DNA of 64,000 nucleotides, taken from the NCBI RefSeq assembly GCF_003063265.1, contig NZ_NERU01000002.1:328601-392600 (forward strand), in the 5' to 3' direction. A model generated the notes under the pieces. It saw only the letters and a list, made by a program, of their open reading frames with translations, was not told the origin of the DNA and did no database searches. The stretch's first letter is position 1, and each line of letters starts with the position of its first letter. A program made the translations under genes and the position numbers. Below are positions 46,000 to 54,447 of this stretch, one piece after another. Origin of the DNA: Limnohabitans sp. WS1. GTDB lineage: Bacteria; Pseudomonadota; Gammaproteobacteria; Burkholderiales; Burkholderiaceae_C.

Positions 46000-46340
46000 G
46001 CCAGGGCTCCGGTCATGGGCACGCTCAGGTCGAGTGCACCACCGTCAGCCACCGTGAGGGTGCCGCGCACTTGCAACACGCATTGCCCGGGCGCTTCGCC
46101 GTGCAACAGGCTCATGGCCGATACGTGCACCCGTGGCTCCCACTTGGCCAGCGCACTGGCAGCGGCCGAATACACGCGCAGGCGGGTCAGTTCGTTGTTG
46201 GGGTGGTCCAGCAGCTCGGGCACCAAGCTGCCATAGTCCCGGCGCATCACGCGACTGCCCAGGGGCGTGGTCAAGATGTCGGCCATGCTTTGTGCAATGT
46301 GGGCACGCAGGCCCAGGCGTTGTCCGGTGTGGCGGTTCAT
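45996..46340 (-). CDS. W: Baseplate protein (P2 gpW / T4 gp25-like)
   Basis: This 114-residue GPW/gp25 protein has SMADILTTPLGSRVMRRDYGS, the conserved signature. Length equals P2 (115). It joins wedge and sheath and overlaps V and J by 4 nt. Confidence 0.93.
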   Translation of the reverse strand: MNRHTGQRLGLRAHIAQSMADILTTPLGSRVMRRDYGSLVPELLDHPNNELTRLRVYSAAASALAKWEPRVHVSAMSLLHGEAPGQCVLQVRGTLTVADGGALDLSVPMTGALA

Positions 46341-46954
46341 TGGGGTTTCCCGCTCTTACCCAGGCCTGCCGTCACTTTGTCATGCACATGGGTTTTGCCG
46401 CTGATGCCGTCGGCAAAGCTGTCTGGCGTGGCGCGCAGGCCTTCGGCACTGAGCACGGCACGGCCACCACCGGCTTCGAGCACGATGCGGTCGGTGCTCA
46501 TGCTGATGCGGGTGTTGCCCACTTTCAAATCAACGGCTTCGCCCACATCGATCGTGAGCTTTTTGGTGATCTTGAGGGTGGCGCTGCCATGCCCGTCGTG
46601 CTCAAAATATTCTTTGTCGGACAGGTCCACACGCAGGGCTTCGAGCTTGTCGCTGCCGGGTGCAAAGGCGTCGCTGTACAGGCCCAGCAGCACCAGGCCT
46701 TGGGTCATTTCGCCGCCGGGTGACAACACCACGCATTGCTCGCCCACACGCGGTGCCCACCAGGTGCGGGCACGCTTGCCACCGGCACGGGTGCTGATCC
46801 AGGGCAGCCACTGGGTGAGCAATTCGCCGGACTTGACGCGGCACGCGGCCGTGGGTTTGGCACGCACTTCGGCCACGGTGCCCACACGCAGCACGTTGGC
46901 CAACTGGCGCGATAGCTCCAGCGGCGATTGTTCTTGTGTGGTGGGGGTGTCCAT
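46337..46954 (-). CDS. V: Tail spike / baseplate assembly protein (P2 gpV-like)
   Basis: From ATG 46954 the product has 205 residues (P2: 211). ARTWWAPRVGEQCVVLSPGG and the LVLLGLYSD block are typical of gpV, the trimeric membrane-piercing spike. C-terminal HVHDKVTAGLGKSG suits the His-rich iron-binding tip found in P2 (HxH-like). An earlier non-ATG start at 46975 is possible. Confidence 0.9.
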   Translation of the reverse strand: MDTPTTQEQSPLELSRQLANVLRVGTVAEVRAKPTAACRVKSGELLTQWLPWISTRAGGKRARTWWAPRVGEQCVVLSPGGEMTQGLVLLGLYSDAFAPGSDKLEALRVDLSDKEYFEHDGHGSATLKITKKLTIDVGEAVDLKVGNTRISMSTDRIVLEAGGGRAVLSAEGLRATPDSFADGISGKTHVHDKVTAGLGKSGKPQ

Positions 46955-47014
46955 GCCCACATGGTGCCCGTGCAAACCCGCATGGGCAAAGGGTTTGCGT
47001 CCTATACCAGAGGG

Positions 47015-47500
47015 TTAGGTTTTGAGGTGTTCAATCAGCAAATCTTCCACCATTTTTCGGTCGTCGTCGGCAATGCCAATGAGGCGGCGCACGGCGTAAA
47101 TGTGGCGTGGACCATGGGGGGTGACGTGGCCTTCCAGGCCGTATTGGTGGATGCGGGCAATGCGGCTGTCGGTGCGGTTGAAACCGACTTCGGCGTTGCC
47201 TCCGGACACGCTTGTTTTGAGGTGGCTGGCTTGGCGCAATTTCGCAAACAGGGGGCCTTGCCTTGGGCCTTGGCTGTTGTGCGCTTGGGCTTTGATGCGC
47301 CCGGCGCGCACGGGGCGGCGCTGGGTGTTTTTGCGGGCCTGCCAGGCTTGGCCGTCCGGGTCTTTTTGCGCCGCCATGCGCTTGGCTTGGGCTTGGCGCA
47401 GGCCGGTGGCAATTTTGCGGGCCAGTTGCTTTTGTGCGGCCGGGCTCAGGCGGGCCAACAGGGGGGTGACCCAGTTGGCCAGGGCGTCCAGATCGCTCAT
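47015..47500 (-). CDS. S: Tail completion protein (P2 gpS-like)
   Basis: From ATG 47500 the product has 161 residues beginning MSDLDALANWVTPLLARLSP. IARIHQYGLEGHV is the conserved gpS block. The upstream part of the open frame lies in the barrel-protein gene and is not used. Confidence 0.88.
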   Translation of the reverse strand: MSDLDALANWVTPLLARLSPAAQKQLARKIATGLRQAQAKRMAAQKDPDGQAWQARKNTQRRPVRAGRIKAQAHNSQGPRQGPLFAKLRQASHLKTSVSGGNAEVGFNRTDSRIARIHQYGLEGHVTPHGPRHIYAVRRLIGIADDDRKMVEDLLIEHLKT

Positions 47501-47510
47501 GTGGGCAGGC

Positions 47511-48635
47511 TCAAAAGGTCTTGGCCAGGCGCAGGCCGTAGGCGGTGCCAGCGCGCTGGGTTTGCACGCCACGGCGGGTGGTGCTGTCGTCTGTGCTGCG
47601 AGTCGTTTGCAGTACGGTGTAGATGCCCATGGGCCAGTCTTTGCGCCAGGCAAAGCTGAGGCTGTCCACTTGCAAGGCTTGGCCGTTGGGCGGTGCCGGG
47701 TAGGTGGTGATGTTGGTGTAGCGGCTCAGGCCTGCGGCCATGCTTTGTGTGCTGTCGGGTTTGTAGATCAGCTCCAGCGTCTTGCTTTTGCCGTTCCACG
47801 CGAATGGAAATGCAGGGTTGGCCTGATCGCCCACGTATCCCGATAGGCTTGCGCGCAAGTCCAGTCGCTGGGTGATGTTGCCCTGCATTGCCAAATAAAA
47901 GCTGTCGTAGCGCATGCGCCGTTGATAGCTGCCTGTGTCGCTGTTTTGGTCTTGGGCAGTGCGCAGCCACCCGGCGCGGGCTTCGATGCCCGTGGCCAGG
48001 TGCACAGCGTTGACGCTGGCCCCGTAGGCTTGGTGCTTGACTGTGGGGCCTACGGGTACGAAAGGCCCGAGTTTGTCGTTTTGTCCGTCAATCAGCGGGC
48101 GGTAGATGCCCGCCATGCCGTCTATCAAAAACCCGCCTGCGAGTGCTGAGCGGTAGGCCTGCAAACCGAATGCGCCTTCGGCTACCTCGTTCAACCCGGC
48201 AAACCGGCAAAAGGCGTCCGGCTCAGACAGCCACGGGCCACCGTCTGCACGGCACCATGTCAGGCGGTAGGGCAGCACGCCCACCCGCACGCCACCATGG
48301 CCCATTCGCAAGTCGGCATCAAGCCGGTCAATTCGGCCTTGGTGTTCGGGGTCTGTGCGGCCGCTTGCTGTGAGGGTGAGCGGGCCAAAGTCGGTGTCGG
48401 TGCGGTGCTGCAGCTGGCCTCGCACCCAGGGTGTGAGCGGCTGGTAGCGGGGCGATGCGTAGCCGGGCAGGTAGCGCGCAGGCTCACTGGGTGAGCCCCA
48501 GTAATCGGCCCCCACGGTCACGGCGGTGGTGGTGTCGGCGCGGGCCACGGCGGTCAAGGTGGTGGCCATGACCACACCCACAGTCGCGATGGCCAACAGG
48601 CGCATGGCCCAAAATTTAAAAACAGGGCGCAACAT
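47511..48635 (-). CDS. Predicted outer-membrane beta-barrel protein inserted in late operon
   Basis: ATG at 48635 follows GGGAGG and gives 374 residues. The signal peptide MLRPVFKFWAMRLLAIATVG continues to an ARADT cleavage region. The mature part has alternating beta strands (FGPLTLTASGRTD, LDLRASLSGYVGD, LQVDSLSFAWRKDW) and ends GLRLAKTF, with the C-terminal Phe needed for barrel insertion. It starts 20 bp inside the upstream gene. Not found in P2; lysogenic conversion or superinfection exclusion, as with phage PA-2 Lc porin, is possible. Confidence 0.7.
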   Translation of the reverse strand: MLRPVFKFWAMRLLAIATVGVVMATTLTAVARADTTTAVTVGADYWGSPSEPARYLPGYASPRYQPLTPWVRGQLQHRTDTDFGPLTLTASGRTDPEHQGRIDRLDADLRMGHGGVRVGVLPYRLTWCRADGGPWLSEPDAFCRFAGLNEVAEGAFGLQAYRSALAGGFLIDGMAGIYRPLIDGQNDKLGPFVPVGPTVKHQAYGASVNAVHLATGIEARAGWLRTAQDQNSDTGSYQRRMRYDSFYLAMQGNITQRLDLRASLSGYVGDQANPAFPFAWNGKSKTLELIYKPDSTQSMAAGLSRYTNITTYPAPPNGQALQVDSLSFAWRKDWPMGIYTVLQTTRSTDDSTTRRGVQTQRAGTAYGLRLAKTF

Positions 48636-49098
48636 CGCGGCCTCCCACAAAAAACCCCGCGTAGCCCACGGCAGGCGGGTTGACACCCACTTTGTTGAGC
48701 ATTTGTTCGGGGGTCTGGACCACACGAATACCACGGTCCACCAGGTTATTGGGCGATGCCATGCGCTCAGCGGCCTCGGCACTCAGGCCCAGTTCGGCAA
48801 AGGCGGCGCGGCTGTCCGGGTGGCTGGCGGGCAGCATCACCGCCAACAGCCATGTGCTGCCCAGCAAGACGGGTTGGCCGCTGTAGGCCTGTATCAAGTC
48901 GGTGCGCTCAATGGCGCGGCGCTTGCCTGCACGTTTGCTTGTGGTGCCCACTGCGGCCCCTGCAGCAGTGGCACCGTCGGGCAAGTCGGCCTGGGCAATG
49001 GCCACGCGGGTTTGTTGCGATGTGGTGCACACCCAGTCAATGGCGTGGGCGTGCAGCATCGCTGTGATCAGCGTCAACCCCACGGCAGCGCGTTTCAT
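48616..49098 (-). CDS. Exported phage protein of unknown function
   Basis: This 160-residue protein has signal peptide MKRAAVGLTLITAMLHAHA with a mature start near IDWVC. Two Cys (near residues 24 and 159) could form a disulfide. It overlaps the coiled-coil gene by 4 nt and the barrel gene by 20 nt. It is the middle gene of the R-S insert and is unrecognised. Confidence 0.6.
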   Translation of the reverse strand: MKRAAVGLTLITAMLHAHAIDWVCTTSQQTRVAIAQADLPDGATAAGAAVGTTSKRAGKRRAIERTDLIQAYSGQPVLLGSTWLLAVMLPASHPDSRAAFAELGLSAEAAERMASPNNLVDRGIRVVQTPEQMLNKVGVNPPAVGYAGFFVGGRDVAPCF

Positions 49099-49490
49099 TG
49101 GCGGCCCCGAAGCGACTGGCTGATCGCGCTGACTTGCTGCGACACGGCGCGCATGTCACCCGCCATCACGTCAAATTTGCCGCCCATGTCTTTGATGGCC
49201 GCATTGATGCTGCCCACGGCAATTTTGAGTTCACGCACTTCACCGCTGGTGAGTGCTTGTTCAGCTTTGACCTGGTTAATCGACTCGACCGATTTCTCAA
49301 TCGACTGCACGCGGCCGACCAGTGCTTGCTGTTCTTTGCCCTGGCCGACCAAAAACCAGCCCAGGGCCACGGCCCCGATGATTTGGGGCCAGTATTTGTT
49401 GATTCCCTGCACGCTGATCGCGCCGACGGCGGGCTGTGTTTGGGGCATGGCGGCGATGATGGTTTTGAGGTCTTCAGGGCTCAGGCTCAT
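49095..49490 (-). CDS. Single-TM coiled-coil phage protein
   Basis: This 131-residue protein has one membrane helix (WPQIIGAVALGWFLVGQG) and a C-terminal coiled coil (QSIEKSVESINQVKAEQALTS...). The layout recalls gp-type lysis or tail-associated accessory proteins, but no family is recognised. It is the first gene of the insert between R and S. Confidence 0.6.
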   Translation of the reverse strand: MSLSPEDLKTIIAAMPQTQPAVGAISVQGINKYWPQIIGAVALGWFLVGQGKEQQALVGRVQSIEKSVESINQVKAEQALTSGEVRELKIAVGSINAAIKDMGGKFDVMAGDMRAVSQQVSAISQSLRGRQ

Positions 49491-49513
49491 GGGGTACTGC
49501 TTTCAAAAAAGGT

Positions 49514-50173
49514 TTAAATCACATCGGGCCGGTAGTCCCACTCGCCCAGCTTTTGGCCCAACACCCACAGCTCCCAGTGCTGTACGGGGTCGGTGCTGGT
49601 GCTTGTGTTGCCACCCGTGCCACCAGCTGTGCCACCACCTGTGCCACCACCTGTGCCAGTGCTGGTGCCGCCACCCGTGCCAGTGCCGGTGCTGGTGCCA
49701 CCACCCGTGCCACCACCATTGCTGGTGCCACCCGTCCACCCCGCATCGCTGGGGGTGCTGCCCACGCGCATGGGCTCGGGGGCGTGGTGCAGCTGCATAG
49801 GGCCACCAGGTGTGGCGGGCTTGCGGGCAATCACACGCTCGGTCAAGTCGATGTGAATCAACAAGTCGATGGCGGCGTGGTTGAGGTATTCGGCCTCAAA
49901 TTTCACGGCGCGGCTTTGTGTGTCGGGGTTGTCAAACAGTTCGCGTTGGTGCACTTTGAGCCACTGCAGCACGGGCACAAACACGGTGTCGGGGTGCCCG
50001 GCGTAGTCGAGCACGGTGATCTCCAGCGTGTAGGCGTACTCAAAGCTGAGGCTCTGTGTGCCGGTGCTGGCCAGCCTGCCGTCTTTGATGAACAAGCTGA
50101 GCTTGTCCGGGTCACGCGCCAGGGCGGGCACTTGCCGAATGATGTGGTTGCGCAGGCTTTGGGGCTTGTACAT
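49514..50173 (-). CDS. R: Tail completion protein (P2 gpR-like) with Gly/Thr linker
   Basis: The product has 219 residues (P2: 155). MYKPQSLRNHIIRQVPAL, DGRLASTGTQSLSFEYAYTL and the final WELWVLGQKLGEWD match gpR. Residues 147-194 form a Gly/Thr/Ser run (GGGTGGGTSTGTGTGG type) inserted before the last block. The linker DNA is a GCCACC-like simple repeat at about 49593-49734. Confidence 0.85.
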   Translation of the reverse strand: MYKPQSLRNHIIRQVPALARDPDKLSLFIKDGRLASTGTQSLSFEYAYTLEITVLDYAGHPDTVFVPVLQWLKVHQRELFDNPDTQSRAVKFEAEYLNHAAIDLLIHIDLTERVIARKPATPGGPMQLHHAPEPMRVGSTPSDAGWTGGTSNGGGTGGGTSTGTGTGGGTSTGTGGGTGGGTAGGTGGNTSTSTDPVQHWELWVLGQKLGEWDYRPDVI

Positions 50174-50176
50174 GGT

Positions 50177-50722
50177 TCAAGGCCCGGGGGTGCCGTTCAG
50201 CGTTTGGCGGGCAGCGTTGTAAGCGGCAATGCAGGCGTTGCGCTCGACGATGGCGGCGTCACCGTCGGCGGCGATGCCGACAAGAGTTTCAGCAGTCGCT
50301 GGGTCAAGATCGGCTCGCGGTGTGTCTGCAGTGCTGTCGGCAGGGGTGGCATTTGCACCTGGCGCACCGCCGGGCTGTGGGCAGTGGGCGGGGATTGACA
50401 GGCGCTGAGCGCCGCTGCGAAGGTCAGCCACAAGGCGGTTTTGCAGGTTTTGCGCATGGGTTTGCTCCTGGTTGAGTTTGTCGCTGATGGCCTGGGTGGT
50501 GGCCAGTAGCAGGGTTTCTTTTTCACGCGCCGCTTCGCTGGCACGGGTGGCCGCTTGGGCGGTTTCGCGCTGCAGGTCAGACAGTGCCATTTGTGCAGCG
50601 GCCAAGTCGGCACGGCCCATTTCGTGCACCGCAAGCCCAACGGCCAAAGCCACAAACAGGGCCAGCGGCCACAGCCACCAGGGCACCAGGTCAAACACCA
50701 TCTTGAAAAGTGCTTGCATCAC
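50177..50722 (-). CDS. Inner-membrane spanin (Rz / LysB-like)
   Basis: This 181-residue protein has an N-terminal membrane helix (WWLWPLALFVALAVGLAV) and a long periplasmic coiled coil (AQMALSDLQRETAQAATRAS). This is the i-spanin layout that fuses inner and outer membranes at lysis. It overlaps the endolysin by 4 nt and hosts an out-of-frame Rz1. Confidence 0.8.
   Translation of the reverse strand: MMQALFKMVFDLVPWWLWPLALFVALAVGLAVHEMGRADLAAAQMALSDLQRETAQAATRASEAAREKETLLLATTQAISDKLNQEQTHAQNLQNRLVADLRSGAQRLSIPAHCPQPGGAPGANATPADSTADTPRADLDPATAETLVGIAADGDAAIVERNACIAAYNAARQTLNGTPGP
50197..50457 (-). CDS. Nested outer-membrane spanin lipoprotein (Rz1-like)
   Basis: ATG at 50457 follows AGGAG and opens a frame of 86 residues entirely inside Rz in another frame. 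Signal MRKTCKTALWLTFAA leads to lipobox LSAC, and the short mature part is Pro-rich. This is the classical embedded Rz1 arrangement and gives the o-spanin. The longer frame upstream is an Rz shadow. Confidence 0.8.
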   Translation of the reverse strand: MRKTCKTALWLTFAAALSACQSPPTAHSPAVRQVQMPPLPTALQTHREPILTQRLLKLLSASPPTVTPPSSSATPALPLTTLPAKR

Positions 50723-51477
50723 ACGCGCCCCTTGTATTTGGGCATGCGCACATCGACCACGTCATGGACGTGGTGGCGTGAGATGTCGCAGGCTGAGCGG
50801 GTGCCGTAGAGGGGTTTTTTGGATGCGGTGCAAGTCTTTTCGACGTGGTCGTGCCATTTGTTAGGGTCGCATCCAGACTGCAGGCCACAGGCGCGGCGGT
50901 CGTTCAGCACACGGCCAAAACCGGCGTTGTAGCTCAGGTCAGTGAACATCAAGCGCATGTGGGGGTCGGCCACCAGTTTGGCCACGCGGTTGAAGTTTTG
51001 GCGACTCATGAGCACCATGGCGCGGATCTGCAAATCGGGCCGCTCGAAAAGCGTGTCCCAGCGCAGCTCGTTGAGTCCACGCGGGTCCAGTTTTCGGGCT
51101 TCCATGAGTGAGTCGAAGCGCACAGATCCATCTTCACGGTAGGCCACGGTGAGCTGTGCAAGCCCACCGCCTTTTTCTCGCTTGCTCAGCAGGCGCGCCG
51201 TGGGTGACCAGCACATGCGCTTGAGTGACGGGCACCCGCTTTCGTGCTCGATGAGCGCCCCAAAGTAATGGGCTGGAATTTCCGGTACCAGCTCACGCGC
51301 TTGCTGTCCCACCAAGGGTAGAAATGGCGCGGCTTGCGGGGGTATGTCTTTGGCCAGGTCAAAGGCCTTGGCAGGCTGAGAGTAGATCAGCGCCACCATG
51401 GCCAGGCCAAAGCCCAGGGCGATGCCGCTGGCAGCAAACACCACGGCGGCGATCAGGTCTTTGAATGCGGCCCACAT
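50719..51477 (-). CDS. Endolysin: SLT-type lytic transglycosylase with N-terminal anchor
   Basis: From ATG 51477, 5 bp after the holin stop, the product has 252 residues. An N-terminal hydrophobic helix (FGLAMVALIYS) could be a signal-arrest-release anchor. The catalytic domain shows GALIEHESGC (Glu), GGGLAQLTVAY and FTDLSYNAGFG, the three SLT landmarks. It cleaves peptidoglycan glycan strands. Confidence 0.8.
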   Translation of the reverse strand: MWAAFKDLIAAVVFAASGIALGFGLAMVALIYSQPAKAFDLAKDIPPQAAPFLPLVGQQARELVPEIPAHYFGALIEHESGCPSLKRMCWSPTARLLSKREKGGGLAQLTVAYREDGSVRFDSLMEARKLDPRGLNELRWDTLFERPDLQIRAMVLMSRQNFNRVAKLVADPHMRLMFTDLSYNAGFGRVLNDRRACGLQSGCDPNKWHDHVEKTCTASKKPLYGTRSACDISRHHVHDVVDVRMPKYKGRV

Positions 51478-51482
51478 GGCGA

Positions 51483-51800
51483 TCAGCGCTGCAGCATGGC
51501 AAAGAAAATCAGCAAGCCCACCAGCACGATCGCGCGCAGCAGGCACACGCCCAAATACGCTTGGCCCGCTGCAGCGTTGCCTTGTTTCACCAGGTCATAC
51601 AGCTCTTCACTGCTGGCTTTGCCCAGCAGGCTTTTGGCGATGGTGTAGGCCAAGCCGGTGACCAAGAACGCTTGCGCCCAAATTTGAATGCGCAACAGTG
51701 TGTCTGCGCCTTTGCTGGGGTCGGTCCACACAAACCAGGCCACCACGAACAGGGGCAAGATGAGGAATTGAAAAAATCGGCTGGTGAAAAATTGGCTCAT
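51483..51800 (-). CDS. Putative holin
   Basis: This 105-residue protein has three predicted membrane helices (FLILPLFVVAWFVW, AFLVTGLAYTIAKSLL, LLRAIVLVGLLIFFAML) and a basic end, typical of class I holins. It sits directly before the endolysin. Confidence 0.75.
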   Translation of the reverse strand: MSQFFTSRFFQFLILPLFVVAWFVWTDPSKGADTLLRIQIWAQAFLVTGLAYTIAKSLLGKASSEELYDLVKQGNAAAGQAYLGVCLLRAIVLVGLLIFFAMLQR

Positions 51801-51820
51801 GTCAGGCTTTCGGTGGTGGG

Positions 51821-52045
51821 TCAGTCAAAAATATTGATCAGCTTTTGCGTGTTGGCCACAGCAGGGGCCAGCGTCACGCGCTGCCCGGCCACCAGGTGTG
51901 GGCGGCTGGCCAAGCCGGGGTTCAGGGCCAGCGTGGCTTCGGTCACGGCGGCGGTTTGGCCCAGGTGTCGCCAGCACAACTGGTCCACGGTGTCGCCGTC
52001 GCGGGCGATCACGGTGCGGGGGGTGGTGGTGGTGGCGTTGCTCAC
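51821..52045 (-). CDS. X: Tail protein X (LysM-like)
   Basis: This 74-residue protein has the LysM-like pattern ARDGDTVDQLCWRHLGQT and LVAGQRVTLAP of P2 gpX. It overlaps L by 4 nt and ends before the lysis genes, as in P2. Confidence 0.88.
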   Translation of the reverse strand: MSNATTTTPRTVIARDGDTVDQLCWRHLGQTAAVTEATLALNPGLASRPHLVAGQRVTLAPAVANTQKLINIFD

Positions 52046-52524
52046 AGCAGGTCCACCGTCACGCGGGTTTTGCCGCGCAGGTCGTTCAGGGCGTTGTGTG
52101 CGGTGCGGCGGTATTCGGCCACCACGTCGGCCATGAGTTGCATGCGCGATCCTTCGTGCGCGGTGCTGACCACGGTGTCCACAGCGCGTGACGTTTCTGT
52201 CAAGGCCGCTTGCACGGTCGCATACACCGCACGGGTGTAGTGGTGCACTTTTGCGCTCACGCCGGCCACTTGCTTGGCGGGCAGGTCGGCCAGGGTTTCA
52301 AAGCCGTCCTCGATCGCTTGGGCTTGCAGGTCTTCCAGTTGGCGGTTCACTTCCACCAGGGCGTTGATCAGGGCGTGCGCCAATCGCTGGGTGCTCACGG
52401 TGCCGTCCAGTCGGCAGGCGTCGCGCAGTTTCGTTGCGGTGATGTCGGGCCAAAACGAGTCGTTGCCCACCACAGCATCGGTGGCCTGCTCGGGCGGGGC
52501 GGCGGTGGCGGTAAATCCGTTCAT
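52042..52524 (-). CDS. L: Head completion/stabilisation protein (P2 gpL-like)
   Basis: From ATG 52524 (GTGAG upstream) the product has 160 residues (P2: 169). FWPDITATKLRDACRLDGTVS is the family signature. An in-frame GTG at 52533 is an alternative start. Confidence 0.88.
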   Translation of the reverse strand: MNGFTATAAPPEQATDAVVGNDSFWPDITATKLRDACRLDGTVSTQRLAHALINALVEVNRQLEDLQAQAIEDGFETLADLPAKQVAGVSAKVHHYTRAVYATVQAALTETSRAVDTVVSTAHEGSRMQLMADVVAEYRRTAHNALNDLRGKTRVTVDLL

Positions 52525-52633
52525 GGGGCTCACAAAAAATAGTTGGCGGTGGTCAGCAGGCGTGGGGGCCGGGCACTGCAGGGCAGGGCCTGCCCCCTGC
52601 CTGCTGAGCCGCCAGGGTGCGGGGTACGCTCGG

Positions 52634-53344
52634 TCAGGTGCTTGGGTCGGGGGGCGTCAGTTCTTTGACGCGCCGCTCCAAGCGTTCCAGGTCTTTTTTC
52701 ACGCCAATTTGGGCGTGCAGTTCAAGTGCGCGGGTCAGCAGGGCGTGTGCGCCTTGTGCTTGTTCCAGGCTCAGGGTTTTGTAGTCACTCTCAGCGTCTT
52801 GCAGCCGGTCGGCCAGGGCGTAGCCCATGGCTTTGTAGAGCTTGGCCCGGGCTTGGTCGTGGGCGTCCAGCGGGTCGGTCATCTCAGCCACCTTGGCCAA
52901 GATCAAACCGGCTTCACCGGGCTCCATGCGGCCCTTCAGTGCGGCTTCGCCAAATTCTTCGACCAGCAAGGTCGCCACGTTGCGCTCAAAGCGATCGGGC
53001 AGGCTGAGTTTGTGGCGCACGATGTAGTCGGCCAGCTGCAGCGCGGTGTCGTAGCTCGCCGCGTCGATGTGCCAGACCATGAGCGTGGTCACCACCTGGT
53101 CGGCGGCACCGGTGTCAGCGGCCAGCACGCCCTCCAAGTAGGCGCTGTAGTCGGCCAACATGCCGCGCTTGACTTCGACTTTGCGCTCGACCGACTGGAT
53201 GGCCTTCAGGGTCTGCGTGTGCTCGTACAGCTGGGCCAGCACCATTTCGTAGGCACTGCCGGACATGGGGCCACCACCGCTGGTGATGGCCTCACGTTCG
53301 GCACTGACGCGGGCCATGTGCTGCATGAAGGGGGAATTCATCAT
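52634..53344 (-). CDS. M: Small terminase subunit (P2 gpM-like)
   Basis: ATG at 53344 (AGGA upstream) gives 236 residues beginning MMNSPFMQHMARVSAEREA, the gpM start. LPDRFERNVATLLVEEFGEAAL is conserved. The first 84 residues of the longer open frame overlap N out of frame and are discarded. It recognises DNA and works with P. Confidence 0.9.
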   Translation of the reverse strand: MMNSPFMQHMARVSAEREAITSGGGPMSGSAYEMVLAQLYEHTQTLKAIQSVERKVEVKRGMLADYSAYLEGVLAADTGAADQVVTTLMVWHIDAASYDTALQLADYIVRHKLSLPDRFERNVATLLVEEFGEAALKGRMEPGEAGLILAKVAEMTDPLDAHDQARAKLYKAMGYALADRLQDAESDYKTLSLEQAQGAHALLTRALELHAQIGVKKDLERLERRVKELTPPDPST

Positions 53345-53363
53345 GTGCTTGTCCTGGCGCGGG

Positions 53364-54383
53364 TTAGGCGGCTTCGGGTTCGATCTGAATGTTTTCCACC
53401 ATGGCCAACAGGCCGTAGTCTTGCAAGACGTAAGCCTCGCGCACGCTCTCGTAGTTCTCGATGCGGTCGCGCTTGGGGTTCTCGACCAAGTGGCGGCGGC
53501 GTGAGCCTTTTTGGTAGTAGATCGCCAAGTTGTCAAACGTGGTGATGGCCAGCGTGTTGTCAGGGAAGAAGGGCAGGTCCACCGGGGGCAGGCCACCCAA
53601 GTGGCGGGCGCTCATGAGGATTTCGGTCGCCACTTTTTCGGTCGGCTTGGCCACCTGGTTGATCACCGGGAAGTACTTCGCGCCCAGCATGTTGCGTGAG
53701 CACAAGACCACCAAGTCGGTGCGGCGGCGGTACCAGGGGTCCAAGGCGTTCAGGGCGTCAAACACCAAGGCGTCCAGGTTCTTGTATTTGCCATTCGGCC
53801 CAACTTTCACCACGTTGGCACCGCTGCTGGCCGTGGTTTTGAGCACGCGCTGCGGGGCCTTTTGGCGCTGCAGTTCCAGCCAGCCGATGTTCATGTCTTC
53901 CAACATGGGGTTGGCTGTGGGGTCGCTTTTCGCGGCCACGCTCTTACCGTGAAAGCCAATGACGATGCGGTCCAGCGCTTGCTGGCGCACGATCATGTCG
54001 CGCACGTTGGTCTGGAATTCCGGGAACATGCTCCAGGCGTCCAGCGTGTCGTAGTCGATGGCCGTGTCGAATTCGGTTTTGTGTGCCTGGTAGCCATCGT
54101 CCGTGGTGTCGTGTGGGTCACGGGCTTGGCGGTCGTCTTTCTTTGTGTCGGTGCGGCGGGCAATCGGGCCTTTGACGCTGATGGAAATGCGGCGACCGAC
54201 TTGGTCACGCACACCGATGATGCTGATCTTGCTCAGGAACTCACTGGATTCCTGGATCTTCTTTTCCAACGTGGCTTCGACTGGTGGCGAGACCGCAAAG
54301 GTCTGACTCACGTTGGTCACGCCGTTCAAGCGGGCCAAGTCTTGCATGTACGTTTCAATGGCACGGCGCAGTTCGGGGTTCAT
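53364..54383 (-). CDS. N: Major capsid protein precursor (P2 gpN-like)
   Basis: This 339-residue capsid protein shows MNPELRRAIETYMQDLARLNGV and IQESSEFLSKISIIGVRDQVG, near the P2 start, plus the GLPPVDLPFFPDNTLAITTFDNLAIY block. It assembles on the O scaffold and is probably trimmed at the N-terminus by O. Confidence 0.95.
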   Translation of the reverse strand: MNPELRRAIETYMQDLARLNGVTNVSQTFAVSPPVEATLEKKIQESSEFLSKISIIGVRDQVGRRISISVKGPIARRTDTKKDDRQARDPHDTTDDGYQAHKTEFDTAIDYDTLDAWSMFPEFQTNVRDMIVRQQALDRIVIGFHGKSVAAKSDPTANPMLEDMNIGWLELQRQKAPQRVLKTTASSGANVVKVGPNGKYKNLDALVFDALNALDPWYRRRTDLVVLCSRNMLGAKYFPVINQVAKPTEKVATEILMSARHLGGLPPVDLPFFPDNTLAITTFDNLAIYYQKGSRRRHLVENPKRDRIENYESVREAYVLQDYGLLAMVENIQIEPEAA

Positions 54384-54447
54384 AAGGGTTTCCTAAAAAA
54401 AGGGTGATGGGGCGGGCGTGGGCGTGGCGTGGTCGCTTTGTGGGCGA

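Noticed and set aside
47501..47653. N-terminal extension of gpS
   Set aside because: It overlaps the barrel gene, and ATG 47500 gives the normal gpS start.
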